Assembly (NCBI GenBank): GCA_031261785.1
Contig: JAISIZ010000019.1
Span: 36,860-100,859, forward strand
Source: Mediterranea sp. (in: CFB group bacteria)
GTDB taxonomy: Bacteria; Bacteroidota; Bacteroidia; Bacteroidales; Bacteroidaceae
Direction of reading: 5' to 3'
DNA length: 64,000 bases
Part shown: positions 37,949 through 47,732 of the stretch, piece by piece
Layout: every line of letters starts with the position of its first letter
Numbering within the stretch: position 1 is the first letter of the stretch
Notes under the pieces: model-generated
What the model was told of the DNA's origin: nothing
The model's database searches: none
The model's input: only the letters and a program-made list of their open reading frames with translations
Translations under genes and position numbers: made by a program

Positions 37949-39466
37949 TTATCTACGTCCTCCGCCGCCACGGGAGCTTCCCCCTCCGCCACTGCCACGG
38001 GAGGATCCTCCACCGCCCGACGACGATCCACGCGAATAGCTGCCTCCACTCGAGCCGCGCGAGTAACTTCCGCTCGACGATCCGCGCGAATAGCTGCTGC
38101 TGCCGCGCGAGTAAGAGTTCTGGTTGCTGCTGCCACGCGAATACGTATTGTTCCTCGGAGCGCTGCTGCTGCCCCGCGAGTAGGTGCCGCTGCCCCGCGA
38201 GTAGGAACCTTGGCTACTGCCTCGGTTGCCGCTATTGCCGCGGGTATATCCGCTGTTGTTGCGGGTCGACGTTCCGCTGTTGTTGTCACGGTTGTACGAG
38301 CTTGAGCTGCGCGTGCTGCTCGGCCGGGTGTACGTACCCGACGTACGGCTGCGGGTGTACGAGCTTCCCGAGCGGGTGTACGAGCTACTTCCATTGGCTC
38401 CGCGCGCATACTGGCTGCGGTTGTTCCCGTCCTGGCGGGTTCCCACTACCCTACCCTGTGTGCGTGTGCCGCCACGGGTATAGTTACCCTGCGTGCGCGA
38501 GCCACCATTTCCTCGGGTATTGGTTCCTACACCACGGTTGTAGGTGCCTTGTTGGCGGGTGTAGCCCGTCCCGGCCCGGCCACGTGTAGAGTTATATCTC
38601 GCACGTGAGTTTCCGGAGTAATAGGCCCGGTTGTTGGCGTTCATCAGCCTCCGTCCGCCATATCCCCAGTTCCCGCCGTGGTGACCACCCCAGCCGTAGT
38701 GACCACCCCAGCCGCCGTAGTAGTTACCCCAGCCGTAGTGACCGCCCCAGCCGTAGTGACCGCCCCAGCCGCCGTAGTAGTTACCCCAGCCACCGTAGCC
38801 TCCCCAGCCGTAGTAGGGTCTGCTCCAGCCCCACTCCCAGCCCCAGCCCCAACCGAGGGGACGATTCCAACCCCAGTAATCCAGGCCGTAGTTCCAGTTC
38901 CATCCCCAACCGGTGTATCGCCAGTCCCACCACAGCCTGTTGCTGAACGTAGGGAAGGCGTATGCGTAAAGCCCATCGGTGTACACGTTCCAGTCCCACG
39001 AGTTGAGTCCGCCATACACCACGTCCCAATAGATGGGGCTGCTGATGCTGATGGCGAAGCGCGGGTTGCGGAAGCGTATGATGCGCATGGCATAGTCATA
39101 GTCGGCTTGCGAGCCTTGAAATTCGCCGCCGATCCATTCTCCTTCGGGATCCGATTGCGCCTTAGGCTTGATATATAAGGTATCGCCTACCGTCTCGAAA
39201 TCGTTATCACGCGCATCGTAACGGCGGTTGTACTCGTCGATGTCGCGGGAGTTTCCTTTCCGGTCCTTCACCACCACCGTCGTTCCGGGGGCGGTAAAGA
39301 TCGTCGTCGTGGCCGGTTGCCTGTTCGTCACCTTCGCGGGTGCGGGTTCGGTCGTCGCCTGCTTGTCTTTGGAGGGCACGAAGTAAAGGTCGTCGTCCGC
39401 ATTCTGGGCCACCACGCTCAGCGGTAGGCTCAGGGCTGCCAACAAGAAATAAACCATCTTTTTCAT
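37949..39466 (-). CDS. Secreted/membrane protein with Trp/Gly/Tyr-rich and RGSS-rich low-complexity regions
   Basis: Signal peptide MKKMVYFLLAALSLPLSVVAQ; YYGWGGYGGWGNYYGGWGGHYGWGGHYGW and YSRGSSSGSYSRGSS repeats. Confidence 0.75.
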   Translation of the reverse strand: MKKMVYFLLAALSLPLSVVAQNADDDLYFVPSKDKQATTEPAPAKVTNRQPATTTIFTAPGTTVVVKDRKGNSRDIDEYNRRYDARDNDFETVGDTLYIKPKAQSDPEGEWIGGEFQGSQADYDYAMRIIRFRNPRFAISISSPIYWDVVYGGLNSWDWNVYTDGLYAYAFPTFSNRLWWDWRYTGWGWNWNYGLDYWGWNRPLGWGWGWEWGWSRPYYGWGGYGGWGNYYGGWGGHYGWGGHYGWGNYYGGWGGHYGWGGHHGGNWGYGGRRLMNANNRAYYSGNSRARYNSTRGRAGTGYTRQQGTYNRGVGTNTRGNGGSRTQGNYTRGGTRTQGRVVGTRQDGNNRSQYARGANGSSSYTRSGSSYTRSRTSGTYTRPSSTRSSSSYNRDNNSGTSTRNNSGYTRGNSGNRGSSQGSYSRGSGTYSRGSSSAPRNNTYSRGSSNQNSYSRGSSSYSRGSSSGSYSRGSSGGSYSRGSSSGGGGSSRGSGGGGSSRGGGGRR

Positions 39467-39511
39467 ATCCACAAGTTTTATATGATTGAACTTATTATTT
39501 TTATTCACGAT

Positions 39512-39520
39512 ACAAAGGTA
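39512..39520 (-). promoter_or_regulatory. -7 box TACCTTTGT
   Basis: Upstream of the low-complexity protein. Confidence 0.45.
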
Positions 39521-39584
39521 AACAAGGGTTTCCCCACCCAATGGATATTTCCCCCATAAGATAATAGGGGAATCCCTATTTCTG

Positions 39585-39640
39585 CATGAAGCATGAAGAA
39601 TGAAAAATGAAGAATGAAGAATGAAGGACGAAGAATTAAG
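39585..39640. repeat. Short tandem repeat (GAAGAATGAA-type)
   Basis: gaagcatgaagaatgaaaaatgaagaatgaagaatgaaggacgaagaa. Confidence 0.7.
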
Positions 39641-39783
39641 GGGTCGGGCTTTCAATCCACGGACTTTCGCACATCATCCGGATTAAGGATGAAGAATGGA
39701 GATGCTGTATACAAACAAGGACGGCAACGTCCCTGGTAAAAGGGTCATTGACGTCCTCCTTCTATTTGTTGGCCAAATCTATA

Positions 39784-40608
39784 TCATTCCGCACGTAGCG
39801 TGAAGCGCTTGAACGCCGTCACGGTCAGTTCTTTGTCCACCGACTTCAGGAAGTCGGCTACCGTCAGCTTGGCGTCCTGTATGTAGTCCTGTTTGAGCAG
39901 GCATACCTCCTTGTAGAACTTGCTAATGCGTCCCATGGCGATCTTCTCGATCATGTTCTCGGGCTTTCCTTCTTGGCGTGCCTTGTCGGCGGCGATCTCC
40001 TTCTCCCTTTCCAGCACGTCGGCGGGAACGTCGTTCTCGTCGATGGCCAGCGGGCTCATCGCGGCGATCTGCATCGCTACCTCATGTCCCACCTTGGGAT
40101 CGGCCTCCTTGTTCAGGGCCACCATGGTGCAGAGGAAATTCTTGCCTTGATGGTTGTACACCGAGATGTTCACGCCCTCTACGGTGGCATATCCGTCGAG
40201 TTCCATCTTCTCTCCGGTTATTCCGCTGCGGTCGGTCACGGCTTGTGCCACGGTTGTGTCGCCGAGCTTCAGTGCCTTCACCTCGTCGAGTGTCGCGCAT
40301 TTGTTGGCGATGGCGGCGTCAAGAATATCCTGCGTGAGCTTCACGAAGTCCTCGTTCTTGGCCACGAAGTCGGTCTCGCACTTCAGGGCGATCATGGCAC
40401 CGAAGCCATTCTCGGCTTTCACCAGCACGCATCCCTCGGACGCGTCACGGTCCGAGCGTTTGGCGGCGACAGCCTGTCCCTTCTCGCGGATAATCTTCAT
40501 TGCCTGGTCGAAGTCACCGTTCGCCTCAGTCAACGCGTTCTTGCAATCCATCATACCAGCTCCGGTCATCTTGCGCAGCTTGGTAATATCAGCCATTGTT
40601 ACAGCCAT
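39784..40608 (-). CDS. tsf: Elongation factor Ts
   Basis: 274 aa; ITKLRKMTGAGMMDCKNALTEANGDFDQAMKIIREKG. Confidence 0.97.
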   Translation of the reverse strand: MAVTMADITKLRKMTGAGMMDCKNALTEANGDFDQAMKIIREKGQAVAAKRSDRDASEGCVLVKAENGFGAMIALKCETDFVAKNEDFVKLTQDILDAAIANKCATLDEVKALKLGDTTVAQAVTDRSGITGEKMELDGYATVEGVNISVYNHQGKNFLCTMVALNKEADPKVGHEVAMQIAAMSPLAIDENDVPADVLEREKEIAADKARQEGKPENMIEKIAMGRISKFYKEVCLLKQDYIQDAKLTVADFLKSVDKELTVTAFKRFTLRAE

Positions 40609-40645
40609 AGTTGTATATCTCCTTGTTTAAATGGTTTTTTAGTCG

Positions 40646-41482
40646 TTACGCCTCTTCGTCCTCTTTCACGAAAGCGGCCATCTTGCCGGCGTTTATCGCC
40701 TCCTCGTCCTGCTTGTCGAGGCGTGCCTTCGAAGTACGCTTGCGCATCTTGTTGGCGCTGCTCTCTCCGGCGGCTTCCACGTCTACCTTCTCGGCCTTAC
40801 GTTCTTCAAGACCTTCTTGCATGGCTGAGCAGCAGGCGTCGAGTATCACCTCGACCGACTTCGTGGCGTCGTCGTTGGCGGGGATGACGAAATCGACATT
40901 GGTGGGGTCGGAATTGGTATCGACGATGCCGAATACGGGTATCCCGAGGCGGTTAGCCTCACGCACGGCGATATTCTCCTTCATGACGTCGATGACGAAG
41001 AGTGCCGACGGCAGTCGGGTGAGGTCGGTAATGGAACCTAAGTTCTTCTCCAGCTTGGCGCGTTGGCGCGAAATCTGCAGGATCTCCCTTTTCGAGAGGT
41101 TGGCGTAGGTGCCGTCTGTGGTGAGTTTGTCGATGGTAGCCATCTTCTTCACGGCCTTGCGGATGGTGGGGAAGTTGGTCAACATCCCTCCCGGCCACCG
41201 TTCGATGACGTAGGGCATGTTGATGGCTTGCGCCTTCTCCGCCACGACCTGCTTGGCTTGTTTTTTAGTAGCAACAAAAAGTACCTTCTTGCCCGATTTT
41301 ACAATCTGCTTCAAGGCATCCGCGGCCTCGTCTATCTTGGCCACGGTCTTGTGGAGGTCAATGATATGAATACCATTGCGTTCCATGAAAATGTAGGGAG
41401 CCATGGCAGGGTTCCACTTTCTCTTGAGGTGTCCGAAGTGGCAGCCTGCTTCCAATAACGTATCAAAATTCGTTCTTGACAT
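40646..41482 (-). CDS. rpsB: 30S ribosomal protein S2
   Basis: 278 aa; LLEAGCHFGHLKRKWNPAMAPYIFMERNGIHIIDLHKT. Confidence 0.97.
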   Translation of the reverse strand: MSRTNFDTLLEAGCHFGHLKRKWNPAMAPYIFMERNGIHIIDLHKTVAKIDEAADALKQIVKSGKKVLFVATKKQAKQVVAEKAQAINMPYVIERWPGGMLTNFPTIRKAVKKMATIDKLTTDGTYANLSKREILQISRQRAKLEKNLGSITDLTRLPSALFVIDVMKENIAVREANRLGIPVFGIVDTNSDPTNVDFVIPANDDATKSVEVILDACCSAMQEGLEERKAEKVDVEAAGESSANKMRKRTSKARLDKQDEEAINAGKMAAFVKEDEEA

Positions 41483-41604
41483 CTTGTTCTTTTCTTTAAA
41501 TCGTTTACATTCTTTTTTGTTTTTCTAAACCAACCGCCGGGTAGCCTTTCGAGTCCCGGTGGTTTAGATACTAAACATTTCGCGTTCCCGTTGTCCGGCG
41601 AGCG

Positions 41605-41991
41605 TCAACGCTTGCTGAACTGGAACCGCTTGCGGGCTTTGGGCCGTCCCGGCTTCTTGCGCTCTACGGCGCGCGGGTCGCGGGTCATGAATCCTTCGGC
41701 GCGCAGGGCCGCTTTGTCGTCGGCGTTGATCTTCACCAGCGCGCGGGCTATGGCCAGGCGCAGGGCTTGCGATTGCCCGGTGAATCCGCCACCGCTCAAG
41801 TTCACCTTGATGTCGTACTTCTCGGCAGCCTCAAGCTTGTTCAGCGGTTGCTTCACCACATATTGAAGGATTGATGATGGAAAATACTCGGCGAGGTCGC
41901 GCTTGTTGATAGTAATCTTTCCGGTACCCTCGGTCACGAAAATGCGCGCGATGGCGCTTTTACGTCTGCCTAATGCGTTAACTACTTCCAT
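41605..41991 (-). CDS. rpsI: 30S ribosomal protein S9
   Basis: 128 aa; GRRKSAIARI, C-terminal KKPGRPKARKRFQFSKR. Confidence 0.97.
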   Translation of the reverse strand: MEVVNALGRRKSAIARIFVTEGTGKITINKRDLAEYFPSSILQYVVKQPLNKLEAAEKYDIKVNLSGGGFTGQSQALRLAIARALVKINADDKAALRAEGFMTRDPRAVERKKPGRPKARKRFQFSKR

Positions 41992-41998
41992 TTATACC

Positions 41999-42460
41999 TT
42001 ATTTATATGAGTTAATATCGATCGTTTTCGGCTGTTGCGCTTCGTGCTTGTGCTCTCCGCCGGGGTAGACGTACAGGTTGCGCAGCAACTTGGCGCCCAG
42101 CTTGTTCTTGGGAAGCATGCCTTTCACCACTCTTCGTAGCAGTCGGTCCTCGCCGTTGGGCTTGGTCAGGATCTGGGCCGGGGTGATTTCCCGTTGGCCA
42201 CCAGGGTAACCGGTGTACGACAGATAGACCCTGTCGGTCCATTTGTTTCCGGTCAGTTTCACTTTCGCGGCGTTGATGATGATCACGTTGTCACCACAAT
42301 CCACATGAGGCGTGAAGTTCGGTTTGTACTTCCCCCTCAACAATTTCGCGACTTTCGAACCCAGCCGTCCCAACGTCTGGTCGGTAGCGTCAACGACGAC
42401 CCACTCTTTGGTCACTGTCGCCGCGTTCGCGGAAATGGTCTTGTAACTTAAAGTATCCAC
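41999..42460 (-). CDS. rplM: 50S ribosomal protein L13 (GTG start)
   Basis: VDTLSYKTISANAATVTKEWVVVDATDQTLGRLGSKVAKLLRGKYKP. Confidence 0.95.
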   Translation of the reverse strand: MDTLSYKTISANAATVTKEWVVVDATDQTLGRLGSKVAKLLRGKYKPNFTPHVDCGDNVIIINAAKVKLTGNKWTDRVYLSYTGYPGGQREITPAQILTKPNGEDRLLRRVVKGMLPKNKLGAKLLRNLYVYPGGEHKHEAQQPKTIDINSYK

Positions 42461-42586
42461 TTTAAAAAATCTTTTTTTGTTGTTACTACTAAATAAATGC
42501 TTCACCGCAGCTCGGCTACCCCCGGACAAAGGGTCGCTAATTTGCTATGAATTAATCTCTTATCTTTTTAGGATAATAATCGGCTT

Positions 42587-42595
42587 GCAAAGGTA
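42587..42595 (-). promoter_or_regulatory. -7 box TACCTTTGC upstream of rplM
   Basis: Reverse complement of gcaaaggta. Confidence 0.5.
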
Positions 42596-42799
42596 CTGTT
42601 TTTATCCGTACTGGCAATACTATTTCTTTCTTTTTTGGAGAAGAGGCGGTGATTATCAGAACGAGAAACGCATCTTCGCCATCCATTCCCGGGATAGCTA
42701 TCTTGCCCGCGAAAAGTCCAGCACGTTCGAATGGTACCTCCAAGCGCCTTGGGAAGATGTGTGACCAAAACCACGGATCTCGTGAAGGATTCGCTTTAG

Positions 42800-43564
42800 T
42801 TAGCGATTCGTAAATACCAGCTTGCCGCCCTCCGAGCGCGAGGCGTCAAGCTCGAAACCTTCCCAGCGGAAGTGGGTCAGCTCCTCAGGACGTTCCACAC
42901 GATTCTTCAGGATGAAGCGGACCATCTCTCCACGCGCCATCTTGGTGTAGACCACTACGGTGGTGAGCTTGTCGCCCTTCCAGACATGGAATTCCGGGGT
43001 GACGACGCGCACTTCGCGCTCCACGCGTCGCCAGTCGAAGAGGCTTTTCATCTCGTCGCTGGCCAGGTTGCAGAGTATGCCTCCCGCCGCCTCGACATCG
43101 GCGATAAGCGCGTCCGTGAGCTTGGTTTGCCAATAGGCGAACATCGTCTGGTCGCCCGGTTCGGGCAGCTTCACGTCGCCTTCGAGACGATAGGGGCGGA
43201 TGACGTCGAGCGGACGCAGCAGTCCGTAGCAGAACGAGGTGAGGCGCAGGTGTTCCTGCGCGTACCCAAATTCCTCCGCCGAGAAATCCTTCGGCGACAG
43301 CCGCTTGAACACGATACCCGTGTAGGCCAGCAAGGCGGGCAGCCCAGGGGTGCCGTCGGCGTGGAAACGCTGGTAACGGTGGTAGTTCTCCACGGCGATC
43401 TTGGTATTGACGCGGAGCAGGCGCTCCAGCTCGCCGACAGAAAACTGCGACATTTGCAGGGCTACCCCGGCCGCTTCGTCGGCGAAGCGCGGAGCGGTGA
43501 TGAAAGGGACTTTCGTCCGCGAGCTGTCGCTCATGGTCTTTGCGCAGGAGAGTAGGGATAGCAT
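42800..43564 (-). CDS. yaaA: Peroxide stress protein YaaA
   Basis: MLSLLSCAKTMSDSS start; YTGIVFKRLSPKDFSAEEF; FCYGLLRPLDVIRPYRLE. Confidence 0.88.
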   Translation of the reverse strand: MLSLLSCAKTMSDSSRTKVPFITAPRFADEAAGVALQMSQFSVGELERLLRVNTKIAVENYHRYQRFHADGTPGLPALLAYTGIVFKRLSPKDFSAEEFGYAQEHLRLTSFCYGLLRPLDVIRPYRLEGDVKLPEPGDQTMFAYWQTKLTDALIADVEAAGGILCNLASDEMKSLFDWRRVEREVRVVTPEFHVWKGDKLTTVVVYTKMARGEMVRFILKNRVERPEELTHFRWEGFELDASRSEGGKLVFTNR

Positions 43565-43596
43565 GAGTGTACCAATTATTTCGTTAAACGTCGTCG

Positions 43597-43635
43597 GCAA
43601 ATTTAGATAAAAGCCGCGAGCTTTTACGCCGGCAG
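43597..43635 (-). promoter_or_regulatory. 39-bp hairpin-plus-promoter repeat, copy 2, upstream of yaaA
   Basis: Reverse complement CTGCCGGCGTAAAAGCTCGCGGCTTTTATCTAAATTTGC; 38/39 match to 19096-19134. Confidence 0.7.
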
Positions 43636-43805
43636 CATAAAGAAACTGCTTTTTCTTTAGAGGAAAGATAGGAAAGATGCGTTTCCCGACCAAATAAAAG
43701 CGTCGCTATCTCTGTCCGCGGGAAAAGAAAGAACCGGTCGGGCAGCCGCCATGAGGCGTCCGCTCGCCGGTTCCAAGGTTCGGGTTTTGTAACCTGTCTT
43801 TTGCC

Positions 43806-45053
43806 CTATTCGGGTCTGTATCCTAAGTAGAACTCTCCGATCTGCGCCGTGCTGCCGGTGGTGGTGTTCCACTTGGTGTAGTCCACCTTGACGTAGCGGT
43901 AAGCCGACGTGGGGATACTGATCTGGATGAGGTCGGTATAGTTGGCCGTGGGCAGGGATATGCCCGACTGGATGAGCGTCCAGTTCGTGCCGTCGTCGCT
44001 GCCCGAGATCTTAATCTCCTGCACGCGCAAGTGTGCGGCATCGTGGATCCGGTGGTTCCACCTGAAGGCGCTGAACGAGCGCTTCTCCTTCAGGTCGACC
44101 ACGAAATAAATGGGGTCGCCGGCTGCCGCGGTACATCCGTTGTACGTATTGCCCGGCTTGACGAGCGAGAGAAAGGTCGACGCGTCTCCGTCGAGAATAT
44201 CCTGCGGCTTGCCCGTACTGCCGTCCACCACGTAGTTGTTGCCCGTGGCGTAGCGTGCCGAGGTGTCGACGGTCCATCCGGAGCGGTCGTACCACCCTAT
44301 CGCCTTCACGCGGCACACCTTGGAGATTTCGCTCCCGTCGGTAGTCGAGACGGTGATGTTGGCGGCACTTCCCTCTTTCAGCACGGTGACTACGCCTTTG
44401 TCGTCGACCGTGGCAACGCTCTCGTCGTCCGACGCGTATTTCAGCGTGGTGTTGGAGGCGTTCTCGGGCACGAAGCCTATCCGCGAGGCGAGGTCGAACG
44501 TTTGTCCGGCGCTCAGCAGCGTATCGGCCGGCACGGTGAGGTCGGTGATGTAGGCGTACGCCGCTTTCTCCACCACCACCTTGGCCTCTACAGGTACGGC
44601 GTCCATATTGTATCCGTGCGCCGTGACCTTCACGCCCAGCTCGAGTGTCATCGCGTCGTGATTGTCTTTGATGAAATCGAGGCCCTCATCCTTCAGGCTC
44701 ACCGTGACGGAGGCCGTAGTCTCTCCGGCGGGGAGTGTCACCGACGTAGTATCCATCTCCACGTACTCTGCGGGGATGTTCGAGTCGATCAGCTCGAAGT
44801 CGACCGTGGCGTCCTTCGGCGAGGCGAGCAGCCGCACGGTGTACGTGCGGCTCATCGACCCGTCGAAGACCATCGCGCCATTCTTGTAGGTTGCGTGCAG
44901 CGTCTCCACGCTCTTCCCGTTCGTGCCGTCTATGGTGACGACAGGATGATTGTCGGGATAGTGCGTCAGCTCCACGTTCTCTTCCTTTTGGCATCCCGAC
45001 AGGGCGAGCGCGGCCGCCGCGATCGGGATAAAGAGTTTATGATGTATCTTCAT
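43806..45053 (-). CDS. DUF1735 / Ig-like / F5/8-type C (discoidin) domain lipoprotein
   Basis: 415 aa; lipobox LSGC, DUF1735-like N-terminal region, C-terminal discoidin-like domain. Confidence 0.78.
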   Translation of the reverse strand: MKIHHKLFIPIAAAALALSGCQKEENVELTHYPDNHPVVTIDGTNGKSVETLHATYKNGAMVFDGSMSRTYTVRLLASPKDATVDFELIDSNIPAEYVEMDTTSVTLPAGETTASVTVSLKDEGLDFIKDNHDAMTLELGVKVTAHGYNMDAVPVEAKVVVEKAAYAYITDLTVPADTLLSAGQTFDLASRIGFVPENASNTTLKYASDDESVATVDDKGVVTVLKEGSAANITVSTTDGSEISKVCRVKAIGWYDRSGWTVDTSARYATGNNYVVDGSTGKPQDILDGDASTFLSLVKPGNTYNGCTAAAGDPIYFVVDLKEKRSFSAFRWNHRIHDAAHLRVQEIKISGSDDGTNWTLIQSGISLPTANYTDLIQISIPTSAYRYVKVDYTKWNTTTGSTAQIGEFYLGYRPE

Positions 45054-45097
45054 TCTGTTCTATTTATTTAAGTTGACTATGGGACGATCTTCCTTTA

Positions 45098-46525
45098 TTA
45101 CCATTTGTCGGGGTATGGGTAAGGGGTCGGGTCGTTCCATTTATAGTAGATGAACGGAGCCTTGAGCGGCGATCCATAGAGCGTCTCGGCACCCGTGAGC
45201 TTACCGAACTGGGAGACAAACTTCTCAGGGCTTGGGGCGAATCCCATGAACCATCCGTAGCCGCCACTGATCAGGCTTTGCGCCTTGCTGGCGGTGAGGG
45301 GCGATCCCAGGTTGCGGGCGAACTCGTAAGCGGCTCCGGCGCATTTATCCTTCCCCATCTGTCCCAGCGGATAGGCGGTTCCACCGTAATTAGGCACCAC
45401 CGCGTCGCACCACTCGTTGGCATCGACGCCGTCGACCGACGAGGTTCCCCACATGCTGCCGTAGGCAAATACGGTGACCATCTTGTCGGGCATCATCTGC
45501 TTCGTCTCGTAGCAGAGGCGAGCGGCGGCAGCCGACCCTTTCGAGGTGAGCGCGGGGTTGTTCAGGTCGGGTGATTCGGAATATTCGTCGTCGAAGTTCA
45601 CGCCGTCGAGGTTGTACGCCTTGACATACTGGCCCAGCTCACGGGCAAAGTCCTTGGCACCTTGCTTGGAGAGCTGCGCCAGTCCGGTCATGTCGTGGTT
45701 GCCCAGCAGTCCGAGCAGCACCTTCACGCCCCGTCGGCGAAGCGGTTGCAAGAGCGTCTCGCTGTTGTCGAGCAGGTATTGCACCTGCGGGTTGCACGCC
45801 ACGTAGGGTCGTCCGTCCGCCGCGCTGTAGTTGATGTTGGCGGCGAAGAGCACCACGGCGTCCCAGAGCACCTTCCCATTCTCCAATTGGAAAGCGAGGG
45901 CGTTGAGCGGGTTCACGCCGTTCACCTCGAAGTAGAGGAATCCCTTCACGGCGTTCTCGCCCTTGTAAGCGTCGCTGGCGCCGCGCATGTCCTTGACGAG
46001 GTAGACGCAGTGCCTGTCCGTCTCGTTCTTGATGTTCAGGTCGCCGCTGGGGTCGCTGATGGTGAGGGGTATGGCGTACGTCTTGTCCTCCTTCAGCGTT
46101 GTCCCGGCCTCGATGGTGATGTTGTCGTAGGCCGTCTTGCCACCGGCGTCGATCGTGAGGGCACCGTCGTTGTCGATGCTGACCTGGTCTTGCGGGAATA
46201 TCTCGAAGTCCGTCTCGTGTTCCTTATTATAAGTCTCCAGATAGGCGGGGTCGATGCTGATCGTGGCCGCGGAGCCTTTTGCGGAGGCTTTGCTCAGCCC
46301 CAGCTGCACCGTGGTCTGGTAGTTGTTGTTGTAGAGTTCCACGACGGTGGAGGCTTCGCCCGACTTCCCGTCGCGTAGGTACGCGTCGTTTTGGTAGATG
46401 TCCGCGTAGTTGGAATCGTTGATGTCCTTCCCGATCTCGAGCGTCTCGTCGCACGATGTCGCGAACGTCGCGGCGCATACGAGCAAGGCGGGCATCAACC
46501 CGGATGTGATGTATCTTATCTTCAT
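45098..46525 (-). CDS. GH18 endo-beta-N-acetylglucosaminidase-like lipoprotein with DUF1735 N-terminus
   Basis: 475 aa; catalytic LDGVNFDDEYSE; KVLLGLLGNHDMTGLAQLS. Confidence 0.85.
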   Translation of the reverse strand: MKIRYITSGLMPALLVCAATFATSCDETLEIGKDINDSNYADIYQNDAYLRDGKSGEASTVVELYNNNYQTTVQLGLSKASAKGSAATISIDPAYLETYNKEHETDFEIFPQDQVSIDNDGALTIDAGGKTAYDNITIEAGTTLKEDKTYAIPLTISDPSGDLNIKNETDRHCVYLVKDMRGASDAYKGENAVKGFLYFEVNGVNPLNALAFQLENGKVLWDAVVLFAANINYSAADGRPYVACNPQVQYLLDNSETLLQPLRRRGVKVLLGLLGNHDMTGLAQLSKQGAKDFARELGQYVKAYNLDGVNFDDEYSESPDLNNPALTSKGSAAAARLCYETKQMMPDKMVTVFAYGSMWGTSSVDGVDANEWCDAVVPNYGGTAYPLGQMGKDKCAGAAYEFARNLGSPLTASKAQSLISGGYGWFMGFAPSPEKFVSQFGKLTGAETLYGSPLKAPFIYYKWNDPTPYPYPDKW

Positions 46526-46561
46526 ACTATGTCTTTAATAAAATAAAAGGTTAAACCTCGA

Positions 46562-47725
46562 TTAGTGGATCTGCGGGATCTCCACCTTCACCCACGTCGG
46601 GTCGCCCGAGCCGGTGATGTCGTTGCCGTGACCGGTCTGGTCGGCGATGACCTTTCCCGTGCCCTCGTTGAACTTCCAGTAGGCGATGAGTCCGTCGCTC
46701 TCGGGATCCACTTCGTAGGGATGGTCGGCGATCTGCTCGGCCGTGCGGGCTACGGACCATACGCGTACCTCGGAGATGTCGCCGGGCAGCCAGCGGCTGT
46801 CGTCGTACGACTTGCCTATGAAGCACGAGCTGGTCAGCGAGACGGATCCCGACGCGGAGTTGTCGCTATACACTTTCACGCCATCCTTGTAGTAGATGCG
46901 TTCCTTCGTCTGGCTGTTGTAGACGATGGCAATGTGCGTCCACTCGTTGACGGGCAGTCCTTCCACCTTGTTGGCGTCAGGGAAGTTTCCTCCCGGGGCC
47001 ACCACTTGCAACTGGTCGCGCGGACGGTCGGCGTCGCCGATGCGGATGAGGAATTTGCCCTCTATGCCGAAGACGGAGCTTAACGCATTCTCGCGCCCGG
47101 CTGTCCAGTCGGAGCTACGCACCAGCGCCTCCACGGTGATTATGGGCAAGCTGCTCACGTTGCTCTTCCAGTTGATGGGGAAGTTGATCTTCTCGATGTT
47201 GGCCACCACGTTGATGAGCGCGGCGCCCTTGAAGACGAAGTAGGCCGTGCGCGCGCTCTCGAGCACGTCGATGCCCTGGGCACTGACGATGGTGACGGGC
47301 AGCACGTAGCGCTTCTTCTTGTCCAGCTGATCGGTATTCTTGAAGTCGATCTCCACGTCGTCGCCGCTCACGCTGCCGGCGGGTATGGTGATCGTCTTCA
47401 CGGGGATGTCGTAGAATTCCTCCTCGAGCACGCTGGCGCTATCGCCGTAGATGAGGTTGTAGGTGGCCGTCAGCGCCGGGGCGGCGTCGAAATTCACCTG
47501 CACGTCCCTGTAGGTAGGCTCCGCCATGCGGCAGCTGATGACGCGCGATGCCGTACTCTCGCCGGCCTTGATCAGCAAATCGTCGGTACGCGGTGCCGAG
47601 GTGATGGAGAGTTTGTTCGTATAGTGGTGCTCATCGTTTATGCTGTCGCTATTGCAGCCGCTCAACGAAGCGGTGGCGAGAGCCGCGAGCATCAACCAGT
47701 AATTTGAGTATCTCATATTCTTCAA
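46562..47725 (-). CDS. DUF1735 and LamG domain lipoprotein
   Basis: 387 aa; NEWTHIAIVYNSQTKERIYYKDG and DISEVRVWSVARTAEQI LamG signatures. Confidence 0.82.
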   Translation of the reverse strand: MKNMRYSNYWLMLAALATASLSGCNSDSINDEHHYTNKLSITSAPRTDDLLIKAGESTASRVISCRMAEPTYRDVQVNFDAAPALTATYNLIYGDSASVLEEEFYDIPVKTITIPAGSVSGDDVEIDFKNTDQLDKKKRYVLPVTIVSAQGIDVLESARTAYFVFKGAALINVVANIEKINFPINWKSNVSSLPIITVEALVRSSDWTAGRENALSSVFGIEGKFLIRIGDADRPRDQLQVVAPGGNFPDANKVEGLPVNEWTHIAIVYNSQTKERIYYKDGVKVYSDNSASGSVSLTSSCFIGKSYDDSRWLPGDISEVRVWSVARTAEQIADHPYEVDPESDGLIAYWKFNEGTGKVIADQTGHGNDITGSGDPTWVKVEIPQIH

Positions 47726-47732
47726 TGCTTTT

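Noticed and set aside
44031-45071. Long + strand ORFs across the PUL (44031-45071, 45662-46378, 49438-50454, 50458-51369)
   Set aside because: All antisense to confident minus-strand PUL genes, with composition typical of GC-rich shadow ORFs.
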